NCBI RefSeq assembly: GCF_021246445.1
Contig: NZ_JAJQXW010000002.1
Span: forward strand, 310,001 to 374,000
Source: Rhabdothermincola salaria
GTDB taxonomy: Bacteria > Actinomycetota > Acidimicrobiia > Acidimicrobiales > Acidimicrobilacustridaceae
Length of the DNA stretch: 64,000 nt
Direction of reading: 5' to 3'
The translations under genes and the position numbers were made by a program. Below, one piece after another: positions 1 through 8,429 of this stretch. Within the stretch, counting starts at the first letter, position 1. Every line of letters begins with the position of its first letter. The notes beneath the pieces are model-generated. The model did no database searches, was not told where the DNA came from, and saw only the letters and a program-made list of their open reading frames with translations.

Positions 1-2
1 AC

Positions 3-752
3 GAGATCGACATCGAGATCGGTGGCGACGGACCCATCCCCCTCCCGGAGGGCGCCGTGATGGTGTCGATCCGGGAGTACTACCTCGACTGGCGAGAGGC
101 CGAGCCGGCCACCTTCACCATCGAGTGCCTCGACGACGACGCCGACCAACCCGCACCGCGCCGCACGCCCGGTGAGCTCGGCCCCCGCCTGGCCGAGGGC
201 GTCGACGGGGTCAGCCACTCGCTCGAGTACTGGAACACCTACATGCGCGACAAGGCCGCCGAGCGGCCGCGCAACACCTTCGGGCCGACCTTCGGCCTGG
301 CCAAGGGGCTCGACGCGGCCCGGTACGGCTTCTGCTTCTGGGAGCTCGGGCCCGACGACGCCCTCCTCGTCGAGATCGAAGCCCCGGTGGCCCGCTACTG
401 GAGCTTCCAGCTCTACGAGATGACCTGGTTCGAGCTCATCGACATCACCGAACGGCAGAGCTCGCTCAACCACGCGCAAGTGGCCGTCGACGGCGACGGC
501 CACGTGCGCCTGGTCGTGTCCCACACCGATCCGGGGGTGGCCAACTGGCTCGACGCCGGCGGTCGCGCCGGCGGACTGCTGTCGCTGCGCTGCTTCTGGG
601 CCACCTCCGCCCCCGACGCCCACGCCACGGTGATGCCGGTCGCCGAGGTGGTCGACCACCTCCCGCCGGGCACCGCGACCGTCGACGCCGCCACCCGGGC
701 CGAGACCATGCGGGCTCGACGCCGCCACCTGGCCTGGCGCTTCCGAACCTAG
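3..752 (+). CDS. DUF1214-domain protein, 5' end cut by window
   Basis: The reading frame is open to the left edge, so the N-terminus lies outside the window. An internal ATG at 57-62 is not needed as a start. The C-terminal 230 residues look like a DUF1214 domain: an aromatic-rich core (RYWSFQLYEMTWFELID) followed by a short polar stretch ending in SLNHAQ. The family is common in actinobacterial lipid and xenobiotic clusters, but its biochemical role is not established. The stop lies 7 bases before the SDR at 760, so the two are probably cotranscribed. Partial, so total length is unknown. Confidence 0.72.
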   Translation, partial: EIDIEIGGDGPIPLPEGAVMVSIREYYLDWREAEPATFTIECLDDDADQPAPRRTPGELGPRLAEGVDGVSHSLEYWNTYMRDKAAERPRNTFGPTFGLAKGLDAARYGFCFWELGPDDALLVEIEAPVARYWSFQLYEMTWFELIDITERQSSLNHAQVAVDGDGHVRLVVSHTDPGVANWLDAGGRAGGLLSLRCFWATSAPDAHATVMPVAEVVDHLPPGTATVDAATRAETMRARRRHLAWRFRT

Positions 753-759
753 GGGATCG

Positions 760-1527
760 ATGCGCGGACGCATGGACGGCAAGGTGGTGCTCGCCACCGG
801 CAGCGCCCGCGGCATCGGGCGGGCAGTGGCCCGCCGCATGGCGGTCGAGGGCGCCCGTCTGTGGCTCAACGACATCGACGACGGTCTTCTCTCGGTGCTC
901 CTCGAGGAGCTGCGGGCCGCCGGCGCGGAGGCCGACGGCATGGCCGGCGACGCCGCCGACTCCTCGTTCGTCGACCAGTGGGTGCAGGGTGCCATCGACC
1001 GGTTCGGGCAGCTGGACGTGCTCTACAACAACGTCGGGGTCTCGCGCGAGGGGCTCGTCGGCGACCTCACCGACCGCGACTGGCGCTTCCAGCAACGTCT
1101 CACCCTCGACACCGTGTTCTTCGCCACCCGGGCGGTGCTGCCCCCCATGGTCGAGCGGGGGCGGGGCTCCATCGTCAGCATGTCGTCGGGCGCCGGCATC
1201 GGCGGCCAGTACGGGCTGGGCGGCTACGCGGCCGCCAAGGCCGGGGTCATCAACCTCATGGAGACGGTGGCCATGGAGTACGGCCCGCAGGGCATCCGCG
1301 CCAACGCGGTCACGCCAGGCCCCACCGCCACCGCCCCGCTCCTCGCCTACCTCGAACGCCAGCCCGGCGGGGTGGACGCCCACACCAGCGGGCTCGACCT
1401 GCGGCGGCTCAGTCAGCCCGAGGAGGTGGCCAACACCGTGCTGTGGCTGGCGTCGGACGAGTCGTCGAACATCACCGGCATCTGCGTGCGCAGCAACATC
1501 CGTGCTGCCAGCAACCGGCCGGACTGA
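760..1527 (+). CDS. SDR-family NAD(P)-dependent oxidoreductase
   Basis: Classical short-chain dehydrogenase of 255 aa, predicted to interconvert a hydroxyl and a keto group on an unknown small substrate in the cytoplasm. Visible motifs are the nucleotide-binding TGSARGIG near the N-terminus, NNVG (usual form NNAG), the catalytic Ser in SMSSGAG and YAAAK with the Tyr/Lys pair. AGGGG lies a few bases before ATG 760; ATG 772 is an alternative start four codons in. The C-terminus ends ITGICVRSNIRAASNRPD and lacks the usual VDGG-type end, which normally helps close the substrate pocket. It follows the DUF1214 gene by 7 bases and converges on the operon at 1534-4336. Confidence 0.88.
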   Translation: MRGRMDGKVVLATGSARGIGRAVARRMAVEGARLWLNDIDDGLLSVLLEELRAAGAEADGMAGDAADSSFVDQWVQGAIDRFGQLDVLYNNVGVSREGLVGDLTDRDWRFQQRLTLDTVFFATRAVLPPMVERGRGSIVSMSSGAGIGGQYGLGGYAAAKAGVINLMETVAMEYGPQGIRANAVTPGPTATAPLLAYLERQPGGVDAHTSGLDLRRLSQPEEVANTVLWLASDESSNITGICVRSNIRAASNRPD

Positions 1528-1533
1528 ACCCGC

Positions 1534-2307
1534 TCAGCGCAACATGATGGCGCCGCCGTCGGCCATGATCGTCTGGCCGGTCATGTACCGGCAGGCGTCG
1601 GAGAGCAAGAAGGTCACGATGGGGGCGATGTCGTCCTCGGCGTCGCCGTCGCGGGCGATGGGTTGGTTGGCGAAGGTGGCCGCGAAGATCGCCGCTCGCT
1701 CGGGATCGTCGCCGGGCGGGGCCCGGTGCGCCACCGACACCGGGCAGACGCAGTTGACCACGATGCCGTGGGGGCCCCATTCGCGGGCGGCCACCCGGGT
1801 GAGCCCCCGGATGGCCTCCTTCGACGAGGCGTAGGGCCCGTACCCGGCGGCCCCGTTGAGCCCGCCGTTGGAGCCCATGGTGACGATGCGCCCCCAGCCC
1901 TGGTCGCGCATGAGGGGGAACACGGCCTGCATGGCCCACAGGGTGCCCTTGGGTCCCGTGTCGTACAGCAGGTCCATGTCGGCCTCGGTCACGTCCTCGA
2001 GCGGGGTGACCGACCGGAAGCTCTGAGCGTTGGCCACCAGCCCGTCGACCCGGCCGAACCGCTCCACCGTGCGGGCGGCCAGCTCGAGCATCCCTTCGCG
2101 GTCGGCCACGTCCACGGCCACCGCCAGGTGATCGATGTCGAGGTCGTCGAGCTCGCTCGACAGCGCGTCGAGGCGCGCCTGCTTGCGACCGGTGACGACC
2201 AACCGGGCCCCCGAACGCCCCAGGTGGTGCGCCAGCCCTCGCCCGATGCCCCGGGAGGCGCCGGTCACGACCACCACCCGTCCGGTCACGTCGGTGTCGA
2301 CGGTCAA
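1534..2307 (-). CDS. SDR-family NAD(P)-dependent oxidoreductase
   Basis: Classical SDR of 257 aa with TGASRGIG near residue 16, catalytic Ser in TMGSNGG and Tyr/Lys in YASSK, and a normal C-terminus (MTGQTIMADGG). It probably oxidises or reduces an alcohol/ketone carbon of a lipid-like substrate. The start is ATG, with GAGGAG just upstream inside the end of the preceding gene. Its first 4 bases overlap the stop of the hotdog protein (ATGA), making it the last gene of a three-gene overlapping operon with the sulfotransferase. Substrate cannot be read from sequence. Confidence 0.9.
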   Translation of the reverse strand: MTVDTDVTGRVVVVTGASRGIGRGLAHHLGRSGARLVVTGRKQARLDALSSELDDLDIDHLAVAVDVADREGMLELAARTVERFGRVDGLVANAQSFRSVTPLEDVTEADMDLLYDTGPKGTLWAMQAVFPLMRDQGWGRIVTMGSNGGLNGAAGYGPYASSKEAIRGLTRVAAREWGPHGIVVNCVCPVSVAHRAPPGDDPERAAIFAATFANQPIARDGDAEDDIAPIVTFLLSDACRYMTGQTIMADGGAIMLR

Positions 2308-3029
2308 CGCTCCTCCTCGTGGTGCCCGGCGTGCCGGTCGTCGGTGGGGGGTTCGCGGCGCGCCGCCACGTAGACGGCGCTGGCCTCGACCACGACCGCC
2401 CCGCCGACGAGCACCTCGCCCGTGGCGTAGCTCTTGCGTCCCTCGTGGCCGGCGTAGCGACCCACCAGCTCCACGGACGTGTCGACCGGCGTGGCCCCCT
2501 TGAACGACACGGTGAGCGACACCGTCAACCCCGAGACGCCCGAGGCGGTGACGGCGTTGCCCAGCACCTCGTCGAGGGCGGCGGCCAGCACCCCGCCGTG
2601 CACCCGGCTCGGCGAACCGGCGTGGGCCGCGGTGAAGACGCAGCGGGCCCGCACCTGCGCCGGCACCGGCTCGGCCCCCGCCGGCGGCTCAGCCGGCCGT
2701 TCGATCCACTCGATGGGTGGGGCCTGCGGGTTGAGCCGCCCCGAACCGGCCTGCAGGAGGCTCTCGAGCCGTCCATCCGGATGGCGCACCAACCACAGCG
2801 GCGCCTCGCGTTGCTCGACCCTGAGGGTGTCGGCCACACGGGCGAGGGTCCGAGCGGCCTCGGCCCGCAGGTCGTCGGCCACGTCGGTGAGCACGACCGC
2901 CTCCACCAGCTCACGGGTGCGAGCCACCAGCTCGTCGGCCGAGGGCGGCAACGACTCGGGGCCGGGGAGGGCGTCGCCCATCTGCTCGGCCAGGCGGGCG
3001 GCCGAGAGGGGCCCGGAGCTGTCGCTCAC
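2304..3029 (-). CDS. PaaI-like hotdog thioesterase
   Basis: 241 aa. The C-terminal half is a hotdog fold of the PaaI/acyl-CoA thioesterase group: HGGVLAAALDEVLGN carries the helix with the usual active-site Asp/Glu position, followed by VSLTVSFKGATPVDT and a Gly-rich strand. The N-terminal ~110 residues are an extra, mostly helical region. The expected reaction is hydrolysis of an acyl-CoA thioester. Four-base overlaps with both neighbours (sulfotransferase upstream, SDR downstream) argue for translational coupling and one pathway, possibly fatty-acyl or steroid/terpenoid CoA breakdown. That pathway is inference. Confidence 0.8.
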   Translation of the reverse strand: MSDSSGPLSAARLAEQMGDALPGPESLPPSADELVARTRELVEAVVLTDVADDLRAEAARTLARVADTLRVEQREAPLWLVRHPDGRLESLLQAGSGRLNPQAPPIEWIERPAEPPAGAEPVPAQVRARCVFTAAHAGSPSRVHGGVLAAALDEVLGNAVTASGVSGLTVSLTVSFKGATPVDTSVELVGRYAGHEGRKSYATGEVLVGGAVVVEASAVYVAARREPPTDDRHAGHHEEER

Positions 3030-4336
3030 CGGCTCGATGCTCCGGGCACCGGCGAGGCGGCGGGGTCCTCGACCGGGACCCCGAAGACCTCGACGTAACG
3101 GCCGAAGCGCTGTCGTTCGGTGACGGCGTCGAGGCCGAGGTCGGCGAAGGCGTACCGGTGCTCGCCGTGGGCACCGAGCGGCGTGGCGGCCACCGCGGCC
3201 ACGACCGCCGCCTCGTCCTCGGGTGGCAGCGGGAGACCCAGCCCGTCGTGCACCCCCCGGGCGGCGGCGACGGTGTCAGCCACGATGTCGGCGTGGTGGG
3301 CGTGGTGGGTCCTCACCGGATCGAGCGAGCCGCCGCCCTCGGCGGCGGCCAGCGCGTCGAGGGCACGGCCGTAGAGCTCGGCGTGGTATCCCCCGATCTC
3401 ACCGAGATCGACGCGGTCGCTGTGCGCCCACCGCAGCGTGGCCACCAGGCTCGAGACCGACGGCAGGATCTTCAGGGGGTCGCGATGGGTGACCACCAGG
3501 CGGGCATCGGGGTACACGGCGAACAGCTCGTCGAGGGAGTGCAGGTGCACGGGCGACTTGAGCAACCACTGCACCGGCCCGAAGCGACGTTGGAGCACCT
3601 GCAGGACCAGGCGGTGCACCTCGTACGCCGGCGCCATGTCGGCCCGCGCCAGGTGGGCCACGTAGGACGGCACGTGGTACCGGGCGGTGAACTCCTCGGA
3701 CAGGAAGGCGAACGACATCGCCGAGAGGCACTCCTTCGGCATCCGTCCGGCGTAGACGTGGATGGCGTCGAGACCCGAGGAGATGGCGTTGAGCCGGCGG
3801 AGCTCCTCGTCGGCCAGCGCCACCCGAGCGACGTCGGGGAACCGGTCCGGGTCGGGCGACGGCACCGGACGCAGAAGCTCCCACCCCTCGGGGGCCCGTA
3901 GGCCCGGTTCGGCGGCCAGGGCGCCGAACAGGGCGGTGGTCCCGGTGCGGGGGGCGCCGGTGACGACGATCGGCGCCTCGACGACCTCCTCGCGCACACC
4001 GGGATCGACACGCACGTGGGCAGCCAGCTGGAAGCGCACCTCGAGCAGACGCAGGAGGAAGCGCCGCGTGGTCCAACGACCGACGACGGTGAGCTCGGCT
4101 TCCTCGTCCAAGGCCTTCAGCACCACGTCGAGCGGTTCCAGGAACCGGTCGTCACCGTCGATCGCCCCGACGCCGGCCTCGGGCCCGAGGCCGAGCCGGG
4201 CCCGAGCCTCCCCGAGGAGGGACTCGCGGGTCAGCGGGAGGCGAGCCTCGTCGGTGATCGGCGCCACGTCGCCGCGGTTGGCGGCCTGCACCCAGTGCGG
4301 TCTCGGTCCCGGGTCCCAGCCCTCGCTCAGCGTCAC
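3026..4336 (-). CDS. Sulfotransferase family protein (Sulfotransferase_3 type)
   Basis: 436 aa, first gene of the overlapping operon. The PAPS-binding P-loop-like motif TGAPRTGTT is at about residues 126-134, followed by a second conserved block WLLKSPVHL and the 3'-phosphate-binding VVTHRDP near residue 283. The family transfers sulfate from PAPS to an alcohol; in actinobacteria many such genes sit in lipid or steroid catabolic clusters and have unknown substrates. GTG start at 4336. TAGCGT about 25 bases upstream fits a -10 box and GGGGGAG a ribosome site. The stop overlaps the next start by 4 bases. Confidence 0.85.
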   Translation of the reverse strand: MTLSEGWDPGPRPHWVQAANRGDVAPITDEARLPLTRESLLGEARARLGLGPEAGVGAIDGDDRFLEPLDVVLKALDEEAELTVVGRWTTRRFLLRLLEVRFQLAAHVRVDPGVREEVVEAPIVVTGAPRTGTTALFGALAAEPGLRAPEGWELLRPVPSPDPDRFPDVARVALADEELRRLNAISSGLDAIHVYAGRMPKECLSAMSFAFLSEEFTARYHVPSYVAHLARADMAPAYEVHRLVLQVLQRRFGPVQWLLKSPVHLHSLDELFAVYPDARLVVTHRDPLKILPSVSSLVATLRWAHSDRVDLGEIGGYHAELYGRALDALAAAEGGGSLDPVRTHHAHHADIVADTVAAARGVHDGLGLPLPPEDEAAVVAAVAATPLGAHGEHRYAFADLGLDAVTERQRFGRYVEVFGVPVEDPAASPVPGASSR

Positions 4337-4459
4337 CGCCCACGCTCCCCCACCGTTCGGACGCTACCGGGACCGCCCCCACCTCCGCTCGCCCTCCCGC
4401 CGGTGGTGCCTGCTCCGGTCGCTCCGGCCGCTGGGATCGGGGTCGACGACGGCACGGAA

Positions 4460-4465
4460 TACTGT
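4460..4465 (+). promoter_or_regulatory. Leaderless -10 box of the serine hydrolase gene
   Basis: TACTGT, then 7 bases, then ATG 4473. The spacing places transcription start at or next to the start codon. No Shine-Dalgarno sequence is present. Confidence 0.55.
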
Positions 4466-4472
4466 GCCGCCC

Positions 4473-5624
4473 ATGTCCGCCCGCCACCCCCACCACCACC
4501 ACCGCCGTCGTCGTCGGGTCTCCGCCACGCTGGCCACCATCGCCGCCATCGGCTTGCTCGCCGTCGGCTGCGGCGACGACTCCTCCGACTCGACCGGCGC
4601 ACCACCGACGCTCGACGCGGCCCTCACCACTGAGCTGCAGGACGTGGTCGACACGACGGTCGCCGAGCTGGGCGCTCCCGGTGCCGTGGTGGTCGTCGAC
4701 ACGCCCGACGGCCGCTGGGAGACCGTGGTCGGCACCGCCGACCTCGAGTCGGGCACCCCGCTGGAAGGGGGTCTGCGGTGGCCGCTGCGCAGCATCACCA
4801 AGTCGTTCACCACGACGTTGATCCTGCAGCTGGCCGACGAGGGCCTGATCTCCCTGGACGACCCGGTCAGCACCTGGGTCGACGGGATCCCCAACGGCGA
4901 CGCGGTCACCGTGCGCCAGCTCGCCACCATGACCAGCGGCCTCGCCGACTACACCAACGAGGCGTTCATCGACGACTTCGTCGCCGATCCCGAGCGCCAG
5001 TTCACGCTCGACGAGCTCATCGCGTACGGCGCCCAGGACCCGCCGGTGGCCGAGCCGGGCGCCGAGGCCGTCTACACCAACGCCAACACCAACATCCTCG
5101 GTCGCATCGTGGAGCAGGTGACCGGCCAGCCCTTCGACGAGGTGCTCGACGAGCGCATCCTCGAGCCGCTCGGGCTGGACGACACCGTCTACCCCACCGA
5201 CCCCGACCACGGGACGAGCGCCGTGGTGGGCTACCAACCGGGAGACGGCGGCGGCCTGGAGCAGCAGCCGGTGAACTTCTCGGTGTTCGGTCCGGCGGGC
5301 GCCATGATCACCACCACCGACGACCTGCTGGTCTGGGCGGAGGCGCTGGCCACCGGCGAGCTCGTCGAGCCCGAGACCCAGCGCGTGCGCCTCGAGGGCC
5401 AGGTCCTCGAGGAAGGTCCGGAGTACGACCTCTACGCGTTCGGCATCGGCGACCTCGAGGGTTGGTGGGGGCACACCGGTGAAGGTTTCGGCTTCACCGC
5501 CCTCGTCATGCACGACGAGGAGACCGACACGTCCGTCGCCATCTTCATGAACGCCTCCAACCTCGAGAGCCACGGGCCGACCACCCTGTTCCGCCGCCTG
5601 GCGCCGCTCCTGAGCGGCGACTGA
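4473..5624 (+). CDS. Beta-lactamase-family serine hydrolase, lipoprotein
   Basis: 383 aa of the class C beta-lactamase / DD-peptidase (PBP4*/EstB) family. Catalytic motifs are visible: SxxK as SITK (Ser107, Lys110), YTN at Tyr201 and HTG at His334. The N-terminus is a His/Arg-rich stretch, a hydrophobic segment and a lipobox LLAVGC, so the mature protein is predicted to be lipid-anchored outside the membrane. Likely activities are D-Ala-D-Ala peptidase or esterase; a resistance role is not implied. The frame is open far upstream, but ATG 4473 follows a TACTGT box by 7 bases and begins the signal peptide. Confidence 0.87.
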   Translation: MSARHPHHHHRRRRRVSATLATIAAIGLLAVGCGDDSSDSTGAPPTLDAALTTELQDVVDTTVAELGAPGAVVVVDTPDGRWETVVGTADLESGTPLEGGLRWPLRSITKSFTTTLILQLADEGLISLDDPVSTWVDGIPNGDAVTVRQLATMTSGLADYTNEAFIDDFVADPERQFTLDELIAYGAQDPPVAEPGAEAVYTNANTNILGRIVEQVTGQPFDEVLDERILEPLGLDDTVYPTDPDHGTSAVVGYQPGDGGGLEQQPVNFSVFGPAGAMITTTDDLLVWAEALATGELVEPETQRVRLEGQVLEEGPEYDLYAFGIGDLEGWWGHTGEGFGFTALVMHDEETDTSVAIFMNASNLESHGPTTLFRRLAPLLSGD

Positions 5625-5718
5625 GCGCGTCGACACGGCAGAACCCAGCCCCGCCGACCACCGACGGTAGGGTCCCACCCGCCGTGGGGGTTCACCTCAC
5701 GCTGTCCGGGAGAACTTC

Positions 5719-5973
5719 ATGCTCATCATCGCCATCGTGGTGCTCGGCGTCTTCGCCGGCTGGCTGGCCAACCTGATCCTCGGCGGCGGGCTGTTCCCGG
5801 ACGACTGGGTCCGGCTGTTCCTGGCCGGCGTGATCGGATCGTTCGTCGGCGGCCTGCTCGTCAGCCTGCTCGCCGGCGACGGTCTCGCCCTGCGCCCCTC
5901 GGGGATCATCGGCTCCATCGTCGGGGCCGTGATCGTGCTGGCCGTCTGGAACGCGGTGGCCGACCGCCGCTGA
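5719..5973 (+). CDS. GlsB/YeaQ/YmgE family small membrane protein
   Basis: 84 aa with three hydrophobic helices and Gly-rich packing (VFAGWLANLILGGG, GVIGSFVGGLLVSLL, GIIGSIVGAVIVLAV). This is the layout of the transglycosylase-associated / GlsB stress-linked membrane family; the molecular role is not known. GGGAG lies 6 bases before ATG. A TAGGGT box at 5668-5673 could start a leader of about 40 bases that includes a small hairpin (CCCAC/GTGGG). It converges on the Rieske operon. Confidence 0.85.
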   Translation: MLIIAIVVLGVFAGWLANLILGGGLFPDDWVRLFLAGVIGSFVGGLLVSLLAGDGLALRPSGIIGSIVGAVIVLAVWNAVADRR

Positions 5974-6012
5974 CTCGGCGACCCCACGGTCGGCGATGCC
6001 GGCGTACGCTGC

Positions 6013-6037
6013 GGTCGGTCCAGGGACCGGGGCGACC
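6013..6037. terminator. Bidirectional hairpin between convergent genes
   Basis: GGTCG-GTCC...GGAC-CGACC type nested inverted repeat ending exactly at the stop of the Rieske gene and 40 bases after the GlsB gene. There is no U tract, as is common in high-GC actinobacteria. Confidence 0.45.
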
Positions 6038-7123
6038 TCAGGCGTCGTGGAGGGTCTCGTCGCCACCGAGCTCGACGTCGTCGCAGTAGAACTGCCGGGC
6101 CCAACGACGTTGCTCGACGATCGGCTTCTCCGAGCGGGTCAGCACCGGGTGGGTCCGGTACACCTTGTTCTCCCAGATGGCGATGTCCTGGCTCACACCC
6201 CCGGCCAACATCTCGGCGGCCTCGCGGGCGGCATCGTTGCCGTTGGCCGCCGGGGCGGTGAAGAGCCACCGCACGTGGACGTGCTCCTCGTCGATCGGGG
6301 TCGTCGAGGACAGGAACGTGGTGAAGCCCTCGATGCGGAGCAGACCGAGGCCCAACCCGAACCCCTCGCGCACGAAGGCGCCGTCGCCGCTGACGGTGCG
6401 CTTGTAGGTGCCGTCGACCACGAACTCGGTCTCGGGGATGGCGTCGCTGCCGTGGACGAAGGCGAAGTGGGCGTAGTCCACGTTGTTCTCGGCCATGTCC
6501 TCGGCGGCCACTGCGATCTCGAACTCCAGCAGCACCGGTTCGAGCCACTCGGGGTCCTCGAGCTCGGGCACCTCGGGCACCTCGTAGAAGGGCGCTCCGT
6601 CCCGGGCGTGGTACCAGGCGAAGACCAGGCCGTTGCGCTCGACCACGGGGTAGGCCCGGGTGCGGGCCTTGGCCGGGATCCGGGTGCCCTCGCCGTAGGG
6701 GATCTCGACGCACCGTCCCTCGTCGCCCTCGAACAGCCACCCGTGGAACGGGCACCGCAGGCACTCGCCCTCGACCCGGCCGCCGATGGCCAGGTGGGCA
6801 CCGAGGTGCGGACAGTGGGCGTCGACCACGTGCGCGACACCGTCCTCGCCGCGGAAGACCACGATGTCGCGGCCGAAGTAGTAGAGCGCCCGAACGTCAC
6901 CCGGGGCCAGGTCGTCGGACTCGGCCACCGCGAACCACCCGTTGGGCACCGGGAAGGGGAACCGGCGTCCCGGGCGACGGGTGACCTGGACGCGCCGGCC
7001 GGGATCGGTGAGCAGCTCGGGGTCGCGGGGCATGGGGAACCCGACCGGCATGGCGCCCGCCGGGCCCGGCGCCCGGGTGCTGAACGCACCCAGCAGCCCT
7101 TCCATGCGCTCCACCTCGCTCAC
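6038..7123 (-). CDS. Rieske [2Fe-2S] non-heme iron oxygenase, alpha subunit
   Basis: 361 aa. The Rieske cluster ligands are C104-P-H106 and C124-PF-H127 (CxH-x17-CxxH). The catalytic domain carries the mononuclear iron motif NNVDYAHFAFVH. Length and layout resemble KshA-type 3-ketosteroid 9-alpha-hydroxylase oxygenases and related Rieske monooxygenases; the substrate is not determined. A ferredoxin reductase partner is not adjacent. GTG 7123 overlaps the upstream amidohydrolase stop by 4 bases (GTGA); ATG 7105 is a second possibility. The frame stays open upstream but that part is antisense-like noise. Last gene of an SDR-amidohydrolase-oxygenase operon. Confidence 0.88.
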   Translation of the reverse strand: MSEVERMEGLLGAFSTRAPGPAGAMPVGFPMPRDPELLTDPGRRVQVTRRPGRRFPFPVPNGWFAVAESDDLAPGDVRALYYFGRDIVVFRGEDGVAHVVDAHCPHLGAHLAIGGRVEGECLRCPFHGWLFEGDEGRCVEIPYGEGTRIPAKARTRAYPVVERNGLVFAWYHARDGAPFYEVPEVPELEDPEWLEPVLLEFEIAVAAEDMAENNVDYAHFAFVHGSDAIPETEFVVDGTYKRTVSGDGAFVREGFGLGLGLLRIEGFTTFLSSTTPIDEEHVHVRWLFTAPAANGNDAAREAAEMLAGGVSQDIAIWENKVYRTHPVLTRSEKPIVEQRRWARQFYCDDVELGGDETLHDA

Positions 7124-8346
7124 GAGGCCGCCTCCAGCGGGATGTCCTGCAGAGGCATGTCGCCGTGGATCTCGGCCACCGTCGGCCCGATGCGGTCGAC
7201 GAGGGGTTGCAGGCGCTCGACGTCGAGGCCGTAGACCCCCACCGCGTTCAGACCCAGGATGGCCCGAGCGTCCTCGGCGGACATCGCACCGAAGCGCCGC
7301 CGGACCCGCTCGCGGGTGTAGGGGAACGTGCCCTCGGGATGGGGGAAGTCGTTGCCCCACAAGATGTTGCCCACACCGATGTCGCCTCGGCGGTCGATGT
7401 CGTCGCCGCCCGGGGTGGAGGCGGCGAAGAAGCAGTTGCGGTCGATGTACTCGCTCGGGGCCATGGTGAGGTGCTCCCGGAAGACGTTGCCCAGCTTCTT
7501 GGTGTTGTGACCCCCGACGTACTTCTCGTCCATCTTCTTCACCAGGTCGGGCACCCACCAGGCACCGTTCTCGGCGATCGAGTAGGTCAGATCCGGGTGG
7601 CGCTCGAACACCCCGGACCACAACAGCACCCACAGCGGGCGGGCCGCCCACCACCAGGCCTCGGTGGCGTAGATGGCCATGAAGCCGGGGCCCACCTCGT
7701 AGTCGGCGGGGCCGGCACCGGAGTGCGTGTGCAGGACCATGCCCAGGTCCTCGAGCGTGGACCAGACCGGTTCGTACACCGGGTCGTGGTAGGCGGGGGC
7801 GTCGAACCAACGGGTGGGGATCATCACCCCGGTGAGGCCGAGGTCACGGACGGCCCTGATCTCGGCCACGGCCAGGTCGACGTCGACGGTGATGGGCACG
7901 ACCGCGACGCCAACGCGACGGTCGGGCTCCTCGGCCCGGAAGTCGGCCAGCCAGCGGTTGTGGGCCCGGGCGCCGGCCAGCACCAGCTCGGGCTCGGTGT
8001 CGCGCCCGCTGGCCAGACCCGAGCCGAACGGCGACGACGCCACCCGGCCGGTGCCGAGCACGTCGGCGTCGGGGAACAGGACCTCCACCGCCACGCCCTC
8101 GGCGTCGAGCTTGGTGCAACGTACCGAGCTGTCGTAGGCGGCGGAGAGTCCACCGTCGCCCGTCTGGGCCTCCCATTCGGAACCGAACTCCTCGTCGGTG
8201 GTCCGAGTCAGCTCCCGCATCGCCTCGAGCTCGGCTTGATGGGCGTCGAAGCGCTCGTGGTAGGCCGATTCGAGGTACTGGCGGTACAGGTCGGCCGGGG
8301 GGCCGGCGTGCCCGTCGGCCGAGACGAGCAGGTAGCGATCCTCCAT
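7120..8346 (-). CDS. Amidohydrolase-2 family protein (TIM-barrel metal hydrolase)
   Basis: 408 aa of the amidohydrolase_2 superfamily, which includes decarboxylases such as ACMSD and various C-C or ester hydrolases. Metal-ligand motifs are SADGHAG near the N-terminus (DxH form), LHTHSG in the middle and WGNDFPHPEG with the late Asp. It is translationally coupled to the Rieske oxygenase (4-base overlap), so it probably acts on the oxygenated product or its ring-opened form. Upstream is an SDR 83 bases away on the same strand. Substrate unknown. Confidence 0.87.
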   Translation of the reverse strand: MEDRYLLVSADGHAGPPADLYRQYLESAYHERFDAHQAELEAMRELTRTTDEEFGSEWEAQTGDGGLSAAYDSSVRCTKLDAEGVAVEVLFPDADVLGTGRVASSPFGSGLASGRDTEPELVLAGARAHNRWLADFRAEEPDRRVGVAVVPITVDVDLAVAEIRAVRDLGLTGVMIPTRWFDAPAYHDPVYEPVWSTLEDLGMVLHTHSGAGPADYEVGPGFMAIYATEAWWWAARPLWVLLWSGVFERHPDLTYSIAENGAWWVPDLVKKMDEKYVGGHNTKKLGNVFREHLTMAPSEYIDRNCFFAASTPGGDDIDRRGDIGVGNILWGNDFPHPEGTFPYTRERVRRRFGAMSAEDARAILGLNAVGVYGLDVERLQPLVDRIGPTVAEIHGDMPLQDIPLEAAS

Positions 8347-8429
8347 GGCGGAACCCCTTTCGGCGCCGGACCGGCGCAGGTGCTGGGCGGAGTCGAGGCG
8401 GCGGGTGACAGCGACGGAAGGTGCGGACG

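Noticed and set aside
6038-7810. 590-codon frame suggesting a fused amidohydrolase-like/Rieske protein
   Set aside because: The N-terminal 229 codons lie in the wrong frame across the amidohydrolase gene; the Rieske protein starts at GTG 7123 with a 4-base overlap.
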